NCBI GenBank assembly: GCA_964016875.1
Contig: OZ024723.1
Span: forward strand, 11,809,343 to 11,873,342
DNA from: Fallopia convolvulus
Taxonomy: Eukaryota; Streptophyta; Magnoliopsida; Caryophyllales; Polygonaceae
Direction: 5' to 3'
Length of the DNA: 64,000 nt
In this document: positions 32,656-44,212 of the stretch, piece after piece
Numbering within the stretch: the first letter of the stretch is position 1
Layout: every line of letters starts with the position of its first letter
Notes under the pieces: generated by a model
Seen by the model: the letters and a program-made list of their open reading frames with translations, nothing else
What the model was told of the DNA's origin: nothing
The model's database searches: none
Position numbers and translations under genes: made by a program

Positions 32656-35299
32656 TGATACATGATCGCCTCGGATTACTCCTTGTTGACCAAGTATTTG
32701 ACCTCACAGGATCCCGATCTTGCTAGTAAGCACAATCTCCAACCTGAATTGCTTTCAAAGCTAATGACTTGCACAATAAGTAACCAAACGAGCCAATTGA
32801 TTGAAGAACGAAACTGATTTGGATTAATAAGATAAATCAACATGATGTTCAACTGGATTGGCTCTAACGCTAAATCCAATTGATTAACTAGGTTTGATCT
32901 TTAACAATCAAACTAGAACTAATCAAAATTGATCAAATCACTAAACCAATTGAAGAACACAAAAGAGAGAGATTGAGTTCGATTGTTGGATGTTAATGCT
33001 TGAACACAAGGTTGTTTTTATGGCCCAAGAGCAAGATTAAACCATAGGGGTTTAATCTTACTTAGGCTGCTTTTTATTGAATGAAATAACAAGCTATTTA
33101 AAGAGAATAAAAAAGAGTCTCATTGGAGAGCAATTAACAAGGTGGCCAGCCCTATAGGGGTATGATGGACCTTTTCCTTGCCTCACAAGATAACCTAATA
33201 TATTCCTAAAACTCCTATCTAAGTCCCCTTACATTAATTAAATCAAATAGATAAATATCTGACTTAATAGATAAGAAAACTATCCTAATAAACTCAAAAG
33301 ATATAAATAAAAGTATAACCAAGATATTTCAGCCACTAACATAAGCCTATGGCCGAAAATATCACTTATTAAAGTTCTAGCTAAAGATAGAATTAAATAT
33401 CAAAGATAAGATTCTCGTAAGACTTGAACATCTCTCAGTAAATTGCATTTTTCGGCTCTTTCCTGTTAGATTTTGAATTTGATGTAAACTACAAATTTGT
33501 ATAAATTTTAATTTTCTTTCCAACACATACTTAACGAACTTGAGATCAATTTTCTAGCCCAAGTTATGACCAGTTTACTGAGCATTGTTTTTCATTTGAC
33601 TAGTTTCTTAACTTTCCGAATTTTTATGACTTCATCCTCTTCCTTGGTGGTCTTGGATGCCATTGATGAATATCTGCAACAAATAAGATCAAGTCCTTGA
33701 AGTTATTCTTAAACTTGAATGCCTGAGACCTTGGAAAAGGTCTTGGTCTTGGCCTCCTAGACACCTTCTTTTCAACCTTATTCTTCACGGTCCTTTGATC
33801 GCTATCATTCTCCCCCACTTGGCCTCGAATCGTCCTCAATTCGATGTTGCATGTAAGATTAAGAGGAGAAATATTTTGAAATGTTGGAGGTAGTAAAGGC
33901 ACCATGGTCATAAAAGAAGGTTTTGGAGCAATCATTGTTGGTGGAAGATATAGAATCATCTCTTGAATATTATGGCACTCTTTGGTTGAAACTTCATTTG
34001 AGATATCAACTTCTTCCTCCATGCTCCCATCTTGCATGTTTTCCTCAACTGGAACCTCCTTCTTCAAACTTTCATCCACAATATGGCATTTAGGAACACA
34101 TGGGAGGTCACTGGCTTCTTTAGAGGTTGGCAAATGCAATGTGTTCTCTTGACTATGTGGGGCTGCAATTCTCTCTTCTTGGATGGATATTCCTGTTTTT
34201 GGTGAGTTAGAAACTCCCATTTCTTGCAACAAAGAGTTAGTGACTAAAACAATGGAAGCAGAGTTAGAATTGTACCTTATTTGACTAGAATTAGCCAAAG
34301 CCTCCTTAGTCATGTCTGAAGACTCGTACTTGCGATTAGGGTATATATTATCAAGATGTCCTCTTCCTTGACACAAGAAACAATGTAGATCTCGTGCTTG
34401 AATCAAGGATCGAGTTGAACCTCTCTTTTGGCAAGCAGGAGCACAAGCCTCTATATCGTCTATGCAACTCTTCATCATTTGCAGCATAGATCTTTCGCAT
34501 TACAAACTTCAGTTGATCCCAATTTGCAATTGGGATCAAACCTTGAAGTCTTCTAGATTGACATATCCATAACCAAAAGGAACGGGCAGAACCAACAAGG
34601 TAGTTAGTCCCTCATGGAAGGATATCCCATTCATCATAACCATATTAGTCAAGGTAGTAATCAACAGCTCGCTCCCATGCCAAATAATCATCCGGTCCAT
34701 ACTCTCCAGAAAAAGGCTCAATCTTGGGAGGTCTTTGTACCCTTGGAGTTGGTGGAATATCATCATAGGGATCACACCAATACATCTTAATCCTGAAAAG
34801 TCACAAAAAGATGAGAGTAATATATTCCAAAAGCGATATGATCAGCACTATCACACCTTAATCAAGCCAAAACTTGCCTCAAAGCAATCCAATTCAACCA
34901 ATTCAGTTTTTGGGTTAAAATTAAGTTAGTAATGGAGTAGATATGGTGTGCTAATGATAATCAAAAGAATAATGCAGCTCAAGTAATTAGCAAGTATGCA
35001 ATCAGAAAAGCAATGCAAAATTTCCCTTTATAAGCTCAAAAGAAAATGCAATCTCTCAATTGAACCTTAGCAAGATGAATAATGCCAAATTAAAGGAAGC
35101 AAGGTGAATAAATAGGGCAGGCTATGTGACTTATAGTAGCGTTGTCACAAGTATACAAAGTGATCACCAAACTACTTTTTAGCAAGCAATCGCTAGGGGT
35201 GAAAGTGACTTAAAACTAGATAAAGTGACTTATAGTAACGTTGGCCTCCTAGACACCTTCTTTACAACCTTATTCTTCATGGTCCTTTGATCGCTATCA
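32656..35299 (-). mobile_element. LTR element family E, copy 1, inserted in copia integrase
   Basis: Begins TGATACATGATC, ends GATCGCTATCA, and is flanked by the 5-bp duplication CCAAA (32651-32655 and 35300-35304). The 3' LTR is 32656-33807 on the plus map. A polypurine tract on the minus strand (AGTGGGGGAGAA, about 33808-33820) abuts it, showing minus orientation. Only about 60 bp of the 5' LTR survive at 35239-35299; the rest and the leader are deleted. The interior holds a broken gag only. Homology to copy 2 (38100-57079) defines the family. Confidence 0.82.
33808..34790 (-). pseudogene. Gag-like remnant inside element E copy 1
   Basis: On the minus strand, shifting frames read like gypsy gag: an approach of PPKIEPFSGEY and YLAWERAVDYYL (about 34730-34640), then ANWDQLKFVMRKIYA (about 34525-34480), then a knuckle-like CFLCQGRGHLDNIYPNRK (about 34385-34330) whose last Cys is Tyr. 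A long frame continues to 33624 by reading into the LTR. No protease or RT follows, so the element is non-autonomous or internally deleted. Confidence 0.7.
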
Positions 35300-35760
35300 C
35301 CAAATTCATTTTTAACAAATACTAGAAAAGATTCAATAGCTGAATAAACTTGATGTTTATATTTCAACAAATAAAACCATGTGAATCTGGTACAATCATC
35401 TAGTATAGTTAGAAAGTAAGAAGCACCAGAAGTAGTAAGAAATTTATATGGTCCCCACAAGTCTAAATGTATTAGATGCAAATTTTTATAGCCAAAGATT
35501 CACTCCTTACAAAAGGTTCTTTGTATTGCTTAGCAAATACACAACTTGCACAAAAATCTATCTCAGAGTTGACAACTGAATTATAAATTGGTATATGCTT
35601 TATTTTCCTACTTGAACAATGTCCTAATCTTGCAATTAGAACATTGACATTAGTTTTGCAACTATTGCTAAAAACTGTCCTTCCTCCATATTGATGTTGT
35701 AACTTCACTTCAGATTTAAGCAAATACAATCCTCCAGCTCTAAACCCAACAATATCTCCT

Positions 35761-36609
35761 CATATTCTACAATATTTCAATTTGGATTAAAAATTATAAA
35801 GTTTAGAGTATTTTTTTTATTCAGATGAAGAAGCCTTCTTTATCCTCAATTGGAGTGAAATTAAAATTATAATTAGGGGTTATGCCGGTATGCCTTAAAC
35901 GTAATTAGTTGCACATGCTAGTTTAGCAATATTATTTTAATATGTTTTCATCTACCTAAACAAGTATATATGATTGTTGCAATGTCATAGTTGAATTGAT
36001 GATGATTAACAACATGGGCCATATTTCTCGGGTTTCACTTTATACTATTTTCTTTTTTAAGTTTGAAAGCTCTAACAAGGATACACTTGGTAGCGCTGAA
36101 GTGTTATGGTTTCTCCGATGCCTTGTATATGCTCTAGATGAAAAAATCTTAAAATTCATAGATGATTAAGTCTTTACATTTTAATTGGTTACTTGTTGCT
36201 TTCCAAATGTGTAACAAAGATTCATTTGATAATTGGTTTTTAACGTATATATTTTTTGCATTTTTAGGCTTCTAACTCCTTCAAGCACTCCACTTTCCCC
36301 TTATTTGGACATGGATTTGAGGAAGACTTATCTACGGGAAACTAAAGCTCCAAAGTGTCATCCACCTACACCGAAATCAAGAGTAATACCACTGAGTCTA
36401 TGTGCCATAGTTGACTTTGAAACCTTATATAAAAGTATTTAGTTATATTGGTTGAATTAGCTTGTTTTTATATTGTTGGTGTCTTTTGTGTTTTAAAACC
36501 TAAAACATTATTATAATGTTGGGATAATGCAAATAAGGCTAATAAGGGTTGCTTGATGACTGAATGGAACTAGTTACTAGTTGATGCAGTGTTATTGTTG
36601 AGTTTTATG
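35761..36609. other. Intergenic DNA, nothing recognised
   Basis: AT-rich sequence between the copia fragment and the third hAT-type MITE. No gene or clear repeat is seen. A 69-codon frame at 36233-36442 has no family signal. Confidence 0.5.
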
Positions 36610-36617
36610 ACTACAAC

Positions 36618-37239
36618 TAGGGTTGTCAGTGAGTTGGGTTATGGTTGGGTGGAGCACTTCCACCACCCGACCCGCAAGTATACATGCTCCACCCGACCCA
36701 CCCATCACCTTATTTGGGTGACCCATTCACCCATCAAACCAATATAATTTTTCCACTTTCCACTTTGGGGTATATCCAACTTGGTAAAATGGTAAAGGAG
36801 TACCAAATTCATAAAAAGAAACTATAATAACTAGTTAACTATATATAAAAAATATAAAAATGATAATTTTAAACAAGAATAAATATCCATAAGGCTCAAA
36901 TTGTGATGTCATTCCCGAACAAATGGGAGATGGAGGTAAACAAATAGGCTTAGTTACCTAAGACTCAAATTGTAAAATTGTTGAGGGTTGTTAAAAAGCC
37001 CATTAAGCCCACACACATATTGAAAATTAAGGACTTAAACGGGTTATACGGGTGGTTTGGGTGAAGTGGGTGATGGGTCGGTTTATGGGTCAGGTGAAAT
37101 GGGTGATAAACTCTTACCCGTAACCGACTTATAACCCGTCACCCGAACCTCCCATTGCCCTCTTTGTTTAGGTTTCCGCCCATTATTTCGGTCGGGTGAA
37201 ACAGGTGGGTCGGTCACCCATGGGTAATTGACAGCCCTA
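36618..37239. mobile_element. hAT-type MITE, copy C, GGGT/ACCC-rich
   Basis: A perfect 8-bp duplication ACTACAAC flanks it (36610-36617 and 37240-37247). Termini are TAGGGTTGTCAGTGAG and, reverse complemented, TAGGGCTGTCAATTAC. The 622-bp body has CCACCCGACCC-like repeats near both ends and an AT-rich centre. No ORF belongs to it. It inserted at the edge of a gypsy pol fragment. Confidence 0.85.
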
Positions 37240-37254
37240 ACTACAACATTTGCT

Positions 37255-38099
37255 TTGGATTGCATAATTTTCAGGAGGTACGCCCTAAACCCCAAAAACA
37301 ATGTGGTGGTCAATGCATTGTCTAGGAGGAACGCCTTAATCACTCATATGCAAACTAAAATGCTAGGATTTAGTCTTATTAAAGAGTTATACTTGCATGA
37401 TTCATTCTTCTCGACTATTTTTGAGTCATGTCTATCTTCTCCTTCTCATGAATATGATGGTTTCTTTTTGAGTGATGGATACTTGTATAAGGAGGGACGC
37501 CTTTGCATCCCGACTTCATTTATTAGGCTTGCTTTGATTAGGGAAGCACATGATGGCTGAGGAAACATTGGGGTCCAAACGACTCTAAGTGCCCTCCGAG
37601 ATCACTTCTTTTGGCCACATATGCTTAGGCAAGTGACAAGGTACGTGCGTGCTTGTGTCACATGCCAAAAGGCCAAGTCCACTTCCCATGCTCATGACCT
37701 TTACATGCCATTGCCCATTCCACAAGGGCCTTGTGAAGATCTCTCTATGGACTTTATTGTTGGCCTCCCTATGACTAGAAAAGGGAAGGACTCAATTTTT
37801 GTTGTGGTGGATCAGTTTTCAAAGATGGTCCATTTTGTGGCTTGTAAGTCCACAAATAGCGCCGTTGAGATTGCCGAGCTCTTCTATGACAATGTCGTGA
37901 GATTTCATGGGATCCTACACACCATTATGAGTGATCGAGATTCTAAGTATGTTGGTCACTTTTGGAGGACACTTTGGGGAAGTTAGGAACTAAGTTGTTG
38001 TTTTCGACTAGCTACTACCTCCAAACGAATGGCCAAACCGAGGGCACTAACCGGACCTTAGGGGCTCTACTCTGCACTATGCTAAAGGCAAATCCCAAG
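37255..38099 (+). pseudogene. Gypsy pol fragment A: RNase H end and integrase
   Basis: Plus strand. It starts with the RNase H/integrase junction (NVVVNALSRRNAL), the integrase zinc region (IREAHDG ... CVTCQKAKST) and the DDE core (MDFIVGLPMTRKGKDSIFVV, MSDRDSKYVGHFW). It has a TGA at about 37558 and a frameshift near 37980. The reading stops at 38099, where element E copy 2 is inserted, and continues at 57085. Confidence 0.85.
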
Positions 38100-38903
38100 T
38101 GATACATGATCACCTCGGATTACTCCTTGTTGATCAAGTATATGACCTCACAGGATCCCCTCTTGCCAGTAAAGACAATCTCCAACCTGAATTCACTTTC
38201 AATATCAATGACTTGTGTAACAAGTAATCAAACGAAACAACTGCTATGGACGAAAACTGATTTGAATAAATAAGATAATCAACTAGATTTAAATGGATTG
38301 GCTCTAACGCTGAATCCAATTAATTAACTAGATTTGATCTTTAACAATCAAACTAGAACTAATCAAAGTTGACCAAATTATCACCCAAAATAAATAAGAA
38401 CACGAGAGAGGGATTTCGAGAGTATGATGATGATCGATCTCCAATGTTGAATACTAGAACACTTTTTTTGTTTTAATGGCTCATAAACTAGATAAAACCA
38501 AAAGGGGTTTATCTAATTTCAGACTGAATTTTATTGAATGAAATAACAAGTTATTTAAAGAGTATAAGGTAGAGTCTCCTTGGAGAACAAGGCAATAGAA
38601 GGGCCGGCCCTAGAAGGGTAGAATAGTCCTTTTTCTTGCTCCTCAAGATATCATATTATACTCCTAAAACTTCTATATATATATTCCCTTACCTTAAATA
38701 AATCAAATAAATAATTATCTGACTTATAAGATAAGGAAACTATCCTAACAAACTCAAACGATATTAATAATAGGGGAAATTACATTTAACCACGCTTTAT
38801 TTTATACTTAACCACCCCTTATTTGTAATTCTGTGCATTTAACCACCCATTTTAACGAAAAACGTCATTTTCTCCGTGAAATAAAGTAAATTATGTTTTC
38901 CCT

Positions 38904-39788
38904 TGATGAAACCCGAAATAAACCGTTCACTAAAAGACAAGAGACAGGATTATTATATTCGATTGTGCGAACACTTGCTTCTTTATTTATGATTTTCTTT
39001 ACAACGAGGTTACAAGATTACAAAGTTACAAGCCAACGAGATTACAAGCCAACGAGGTTACAAACACTTGAAGTTTACACCCTAGACCCCCTACGGTTGT
39101 CCGAGATCTCGACCTAACAATGTTCGAGATCTCCTAGTTGCTAGACAATTCTAAGTGTCGCTTGTTTGACCTCTTAAGCGAGGTTGATCTGGCGGGGCGA
39201 TGTTGATGACTTGCGAGATTGGGTAGCGAAGTCTTTGATGTGAACGAGAGCGAGGTGTAGACGGCTTGCGAGATGGTGTAGCGAGATCCTTGATGTGAGC
39301 AGAAACTTTGTGAGACTTGAAGTCTTTTTGTGGACTTCACTTGTCTATAGCGAGGCCTTTTGACGATGTTTTGATCACGTCGATCTTCAACGAGCAAGAT
39401 AGTTCTTGAGTTCAAGATGTTTTTCGACCCCTTTTCCATATGAGGTTCTTCTCTATTTATAGACGATTGGAGAGTTGAGTTTTGATCATTGTCCGATGTG
39501 GGACGCCCGAGATCAAGGGCTCTGATTGGTCTAGAGGCGAGGCAGCTGGTGATTGGCTCGGGGGAGTGGCGCTAGCTGAGTGGTTCTGGTGGGCGGGCGT
39601 GTCAGTAGAGTCGGTTACGAGGTTTAGACCTCGTTCCAAGGTTTCAGAGGATCTCGCGGGGGTAGGAATTTTGCTAAAATAAAAGGTGGGTGCGGTTGTG
39701 GGCCCCAGGATCATCCTTGGGAGGCCCGTCGAGTCTGTATGTTCTTCGTACCTCGGGCCCACTTCTTACTTTACTATTTTGGGCATCA
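38904..39788 (-). repeat. 3' LTR of the Tat element (left copy)
   Basis: TGATGAAACCC...GGGCATCA on the plus map. A TATA box (CTATAAATAG on the minus strand) is at 39453-39462. The adjacent minus-strand sequence CCATGGGGTTGTGA just inside is the likely polypurine region. Confidence 0.93.
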
Positions 39789-40974
39789 TCACAACCCCAT
39801 GGCCTGGGGGTCTCGCCCCGAGGGCCGCATGGCATAAGTTCCCAAAGATCACGGGGCACGAGGTTTTGAGAGGTCGGTAGGCGTTTTGCGAGGTTTCGGT
39901 GGTATTATGCGAGGTTTCGAGGGTTCCGAGGTTCATGGCGGGCATATTACGAAGCCCTCTCTTTGCGAGGCTCTACACTTGGCTTTTTTCATTGTTTGCA
40001 GGGGTGAAGCTTTTCTAGGCTTGCTCTTCATGTCTTGCTTAATGGGCCGTTCAGGCGGGACGGGCCCAATAAGCCTCTCTGGGCAGGGGAGGCCCAAGCC
40101 TGCTCTTTATAAGGGCGTATGTCACACGCTTCCCCTCCATCTTCTCTCTCAACATTTTCCCCCTCTCTCTCTTCGCCTTTTCGGTTTCTTGCTAGCGGTT
40201 CTCCAGACGGTTGCTGACGAACCTCCGCCACCTTCCAGTTGTGCCACCGCTCCTTCTACGCCGATTCTAAGCAAGTAAGTGCTCGCTCCTCTTCCTCTCG
40301 CTTTTAGGTGTTCTTTGCTTTCGATTTTCTCTTTCTGTTCTGTGTCTTGGAGGGGCGATGGCGTATCGCCTGGCGCTTCGCTCCGGCGTCACGACGGCGA
40401 AACAGTGGTGGTGAGGTCGGCGTGAGTTTCTGCGCGCTTCCCTCTCCATTTTTCTTTGCTCTTTTTTTTTGCTTGGCTTTGTGCCCTAGCGGACAATGGT
40501 CGTTTCTTGGTGTTTCGCACCAGCATCATGGTGGCGGGACGGTGGGGTGAGGGTGGCGACCGCCATGCTCTCGAACCCTTCGCCTTCCAACCGACGGCTG
40601 GGTCTCTGTGCTTTCTTTCGGCGGTTTTGAATTTTGAGATCCTCGGAAACTCAAACGTCTTGACGGCTGATTGATGGGATGTTAGGGTCTCCGTCGCTGC
40701 TTTCCACCGCTGGCTTCCATTTCACCTTCTCTTTTCTCTTTTTGGCGCTTCAACTTCTCCTCTTTTTGGCGCTTCGACTTCTCTATCGCCGTCCTATCTT
40801 GTCAGAGTAGCCCCTAGGGTGCCACGTGGCTCTTCGTCTCTTATGACTTCGAATTCTCTTTCTTCCGGACGCTGTTATGACCTCGCCCTGTTCTCCCTTT
40901 TGTTATCGTGACCTCGCGTTGTTTTTCCTTGGTGATTTTGCCCGATGTCTCAACACTTCTTTCTTTTCCAGGTG
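39789..40974 (+). promoter_or_regulatory. Antisense-gene promoter, 5' UTR exon and leader intron in the Tat element
   Basis: On the plus strand, opposite to gag-pol, a TATA box TTTATAAG lies at 40106-40113. A CT-rich leader follows at 40131-40190, as in plant promoters. A strong donor (GCAA|GTAAGTGC, intron from 40275) and an acceptor (CTTTTCCAG|GTG, exon from 40972) define a 697-bp leader intron. The first coding ATG is at 41008. This arrangement predicts independent transcription of the antisense gene. Transcription itself is inference. Confidence 0.6.
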
Positions 40975-41007
40975 TTAGCCTTCCGCGGCCTGGACGTCGT
41001 TCTTTTC

Positions 41008-43787
41008 ATGCCTAGGAGAGCCTCTGTGAGCCCCCCGCCAGGCTTCGCTTTCAAAGCTCGAGAGGGTTTTTACGAGGAGGTTTCGGAGTCCGTGGGAAGC
41101 GTGGAACCTAGCGATTCTCAGAACCCGAGGTCCCCTTCGCTGGTTTTCAACGACCTTTCTTCAAGCGACTCCGAGGTTTCCATCAATTCGCGCTTCTTCC
41201 GACTTCGAGCGTCGTCGGGTGTTGAAATGGCTTCGTCTTCCACCCCAGATGAGGTTGTTACTGATTTGGTGGTGAGGTCAGGTGTGGACACGGCCTTGGC
41301 TCCCACCCCCTATGTGCCCCCGAGCTTTCCTGCGGCGTACATTACCGACGCCGTGTCTTGCGTCCCGCGTGTCCTTGAAGAACGGATTCCCATGACCCCG
41401 AGTTCTCCCGAGGCCTATCTATCCGAGGGAGTGGCCACCGAACTCGAGCATAAAGACCTTGTAAAGATTGCCAAGGACTTCGCTTGGCCCGAGGGAGTCG
41501 AGTTGGCACTTCCCGAAGAGGGGGGGGGGGTGCTCCTTGGCGTCCTACGAAAGGTGCGCGGTCGTGCACCTCTTCAGTCTTCAGGCGGGTTTCATGCTAC
41601 CTCTGGCCCAGCATATTGTCGACTATCTGTGGGCCATGCAGATCTGTCCCGCGCAGTTTTTCCCGAATGCTTGGCGGCTGTTGTGTGCCTATACGATTCG
41701 CAGTCGTGAACTTGGGGACGGGCCGAATCTTGATAACTTGTCGGCTTTATTCCTAGCGAGGAGGGAACCTCGGTCCTGCCTCATCAATCTTAGCACGCCG
41801 AACATCAAAATCACCACGGCCCCTTCGAACGTCGGGCCGTGGAAACCAAATTGGTTCTTGGTCCGCGACCCCACCGGGAGATATCTCAATTTTCCCGTGG
41901 CGCCAGGCAAATTTGTTCGGTGTGTGTGCCCGCATACGGTTGCTGAGCTTAAGGCACTCAAGGCCCGATACGCTACAACGAGTCAAGCACCGCACCAGTT
42001 GTACCTCTCTCAAGACCAGCTTGAGCGGGCCGGCCTGAGTCTCAGCCTCCCCCCTAGCGAGGGCAAAGAGGGTATTCAATCTCTTTCTTGATTGTTTTTC
42101 TTTTTGTTGTTGGGTAGCGATGTTATAAACCTCGCCAGCCTGTTTTGTTTTATTGTTGTCTTTAAGCCACGAGGGTATAAACCTCGCTAATTCGCTTTTG
42201 TTTCTTTCTTACCTAACTTTATGCCCCTTTTTTTTCCTTTTTGACAGTGGACCTATTTGGCGCTCTCACCACGAAGTCGCAGGGCAAAAGGCCTGTGACT
42301 TCTTCCTCCAACGCTCCGAGACCCCAAAGCCAACAAGGGGTTGCCATAAAGGAGCCGACCTCGCAAGCGAGGCCGCCTACCCCGCAGCCAACGTCGATAC
42401 CCCTACCACCTAAAACGTCCGGGGGGAAGACCTCTGAGGGGGCCCCGCCGAAGGGGGACGTTGCGAGGACTTCCGGGGAGAAAACCTCCGAGGTGCCCCC
42501 TCCCAAGAGGGACGTTGCGAAGACGTCGTCCCAGACTTCGCGGGGGTCCGACGACGGAGTCGGGCATAAGAGGAAGGGCGGGGAGTCCCCTCGGGGGGAG
42601 AAGAAGAAGAAGCATCGGGCGGACGGACAACGAGGTTCGTCGGTGGGGGATGTCATCCCCTACTTTAATTTTGAGGGGCGGGTTATGGACGTCGCCGGTC
42701 CTTCGCCCGCCAAGTTTCATTGCCCCGACCCGGTTAGGGGTGCTCCGGTGAAGTGGGGCCGGGAGGAGTGGAAGGAGGAGGTCGCGTGGGCCAATAACCT
42801 CACAGACGCGGCCCTTGACGACGAGGCTGCTAGGTATTCGGCTATGGTAAGTTTTATTTTCATGAACTTCGTTTCTGTTTTGGGTTTCGTGTCTTTTTTC
42901 ATACTTCTCACTTCCTCCAATCATTTTTGCGAACTCGCAGCATACCTTCTTCGATAATTACAACCGCAGTCGCATCAACCTCGCCCATTCGAGGATGGAA
43001 AAGATGGAGGAGGCGCTTAAAGCCCGCGTGGAGGAATGCGAGAAGCAAGCGAGGGAGCTTGCTATGGCTGAGAAGCGGGTCAGAGCCGCGGAGGTCGCTG
43101 CGAGGGACGAGGCCAAGGTGACTGCGAAGGCGAAGGAGGGGGAGGCAAAGGCAAGGGAGGGGGAAAGCAAGGCGAAAGAGGCGGCGAGCAAGGCGAGGTC
43201 GGTGGCTGAGACCTTGCAGAGCGAAAATGAGGAGCTTCGGGGTAAACTCTCCGCTGAGCATAAATTTTTGAAGGAGAAAGAAGCGGAGCTCTCGAAGGCC
43301 AAGGATGAGATCACCAACCTCCGACATCGTGTTGTCGAGCTCAACGAGGAGGTGGAGGCTGTGGGTCCCAAGTATGTGAACTCGGAGGAGTACAAAGCGG
43401 AGATGGTGGAGAGCGTGAGGAAAATGTTCCACCCTGGCCGTCCGCATGGGCGTCAAGCAGGCAGTGGCCAAGTACGGGCACATCGATCCTCGCATTGTCT
43501 TCTTCAACCCTAATTATGAGGAGACTATGGGAGAGGAAACCGGGGAGGAGCCCAAGGGAGAATGTGAGTTCTTCCTTAATGAGGATGGGACCGTGGCTAG
43601 CGAGGCACCTTTTGTGGTGGACCTCGTTCAGGGAGGTCCGGAAATTGCCGCCACGGGCCCTCGGCCTGCGACTGACGACGCGCCGAGCACCCAGCCTTCT
43701 ACGGTCTCTGCTCCCGCTCTTGGAGCTCCCACGGAACCTGCGGCTGATGCCCCGAAAGATGCCGACGCCGAAGCTCCCAAGAAGTGA
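41008..43787 (+). pseudogene. Antisense spliced gene of the Tat element (plant retroelement-associated ORF)
   Basis: Coding exons 41008-42071, 42248-42846 and 42941-43787 have introns GTATTC...GACAG and GTAAGT...CGCAG, and the phases match. The first exon starts MPRRASVSPPPGF and holds the conserved core (CAVVHLFSLQAGFMLPL, QICPAQFFPNAWRLL, GPWKPNWFLV) recurrent in plant Tat-type elements as a 'putative plant transposon' protein of unknown function. The second exon is Pro/Lys-rich (KRKGGESPRGEKKKKH, a nuclear-localisation-like patch). The third is a long Ala/Glu/Lys coiled coil (about 42995-43400) with a conserved tail (KYGHIDPRIVFF). Two frame breaks occur: an 11-G run at about 41520-41530 and a one-base shift near 43435. 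Either could be a sequencing artefact. Confidence 0.8.
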
Positions 43788-44212
43788 AGGATGCCTCTGT
43801 TTTTCTGATGTTTTTTGCATACATTTTTTGTTGGTGGCCCTGCGGGGCTTGTAACTTGAACATCTTGGCCCTCGTGGCCTTTGTTTTAGCACATATCGGC
43901 CCTTGGGGCTTTCGTTTTATACTGCCTCTCTCATTTCATGATTGTTTGCTTGTTTCTGAGTTTCTTGCTTTGATCTGCTTGTATTCGTTTACCCACATCC
44001 ATCCAACCCCATGGGTCGAGTGTTACATCTATTGTGATACTCGGGCCACAGAGGGCGCTTACTTTCACATAGAGACCATGCTGAGATTACGAGCCTTGTT
44101 TCAATTTATCAAGGTTAACATGACGAGGTCCCGAGCTTTGCTCAGACTTCATATGCATTTATTGAGGTTTCCCAAACTCAAGCGGGGAGCGAGGGGCAGG
44201 CTCTTCTCCTAA
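43788..44212. other. Tat element spacer before the tandem array
   Basis: Probable 3' end of the antisense gene on the plus strand. No separate gene is seen. The end (44170-44205) already contains a degenerate 43-bp unit (AAGCGGGGAGCGAGGGGCAG). Confidence 0.5.

Larger units (their letters stand above)
31800..35760 (-). pseudogene. Ty1/copia pol fragment, split by LTR element E copy 1
   Basis: Minus strand. At 35760-35472 the GAG-pre-integrase zinc region reads RLGHCSSRKIKHIPI and CASCVFAKQYKEPF. The integrase core begins at about 35481 (LIHLDLWGPYKFLTTSG, YFLTILDDCTRFTW) and stops at 35304 in VKNEF. It resumes at 32655 after the 2.6-kb insertion and includes GIVHQKTISGNPQQNGRVER (about 32560-32490) with the catalytic Glu, then NLPVKFWGE. 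The region 31800-32350 matches the linker toward RT, with frameshifts. RT and RNase H are missing. This is an old, truncated copy. Confidence 0.85.

Noticed and set aside
33624..33807. C-terminal part of the gag-like ORF in element E
   Set aside because: It lies in the LTR, as homology with copy 2 shows, so it is not part of gag.
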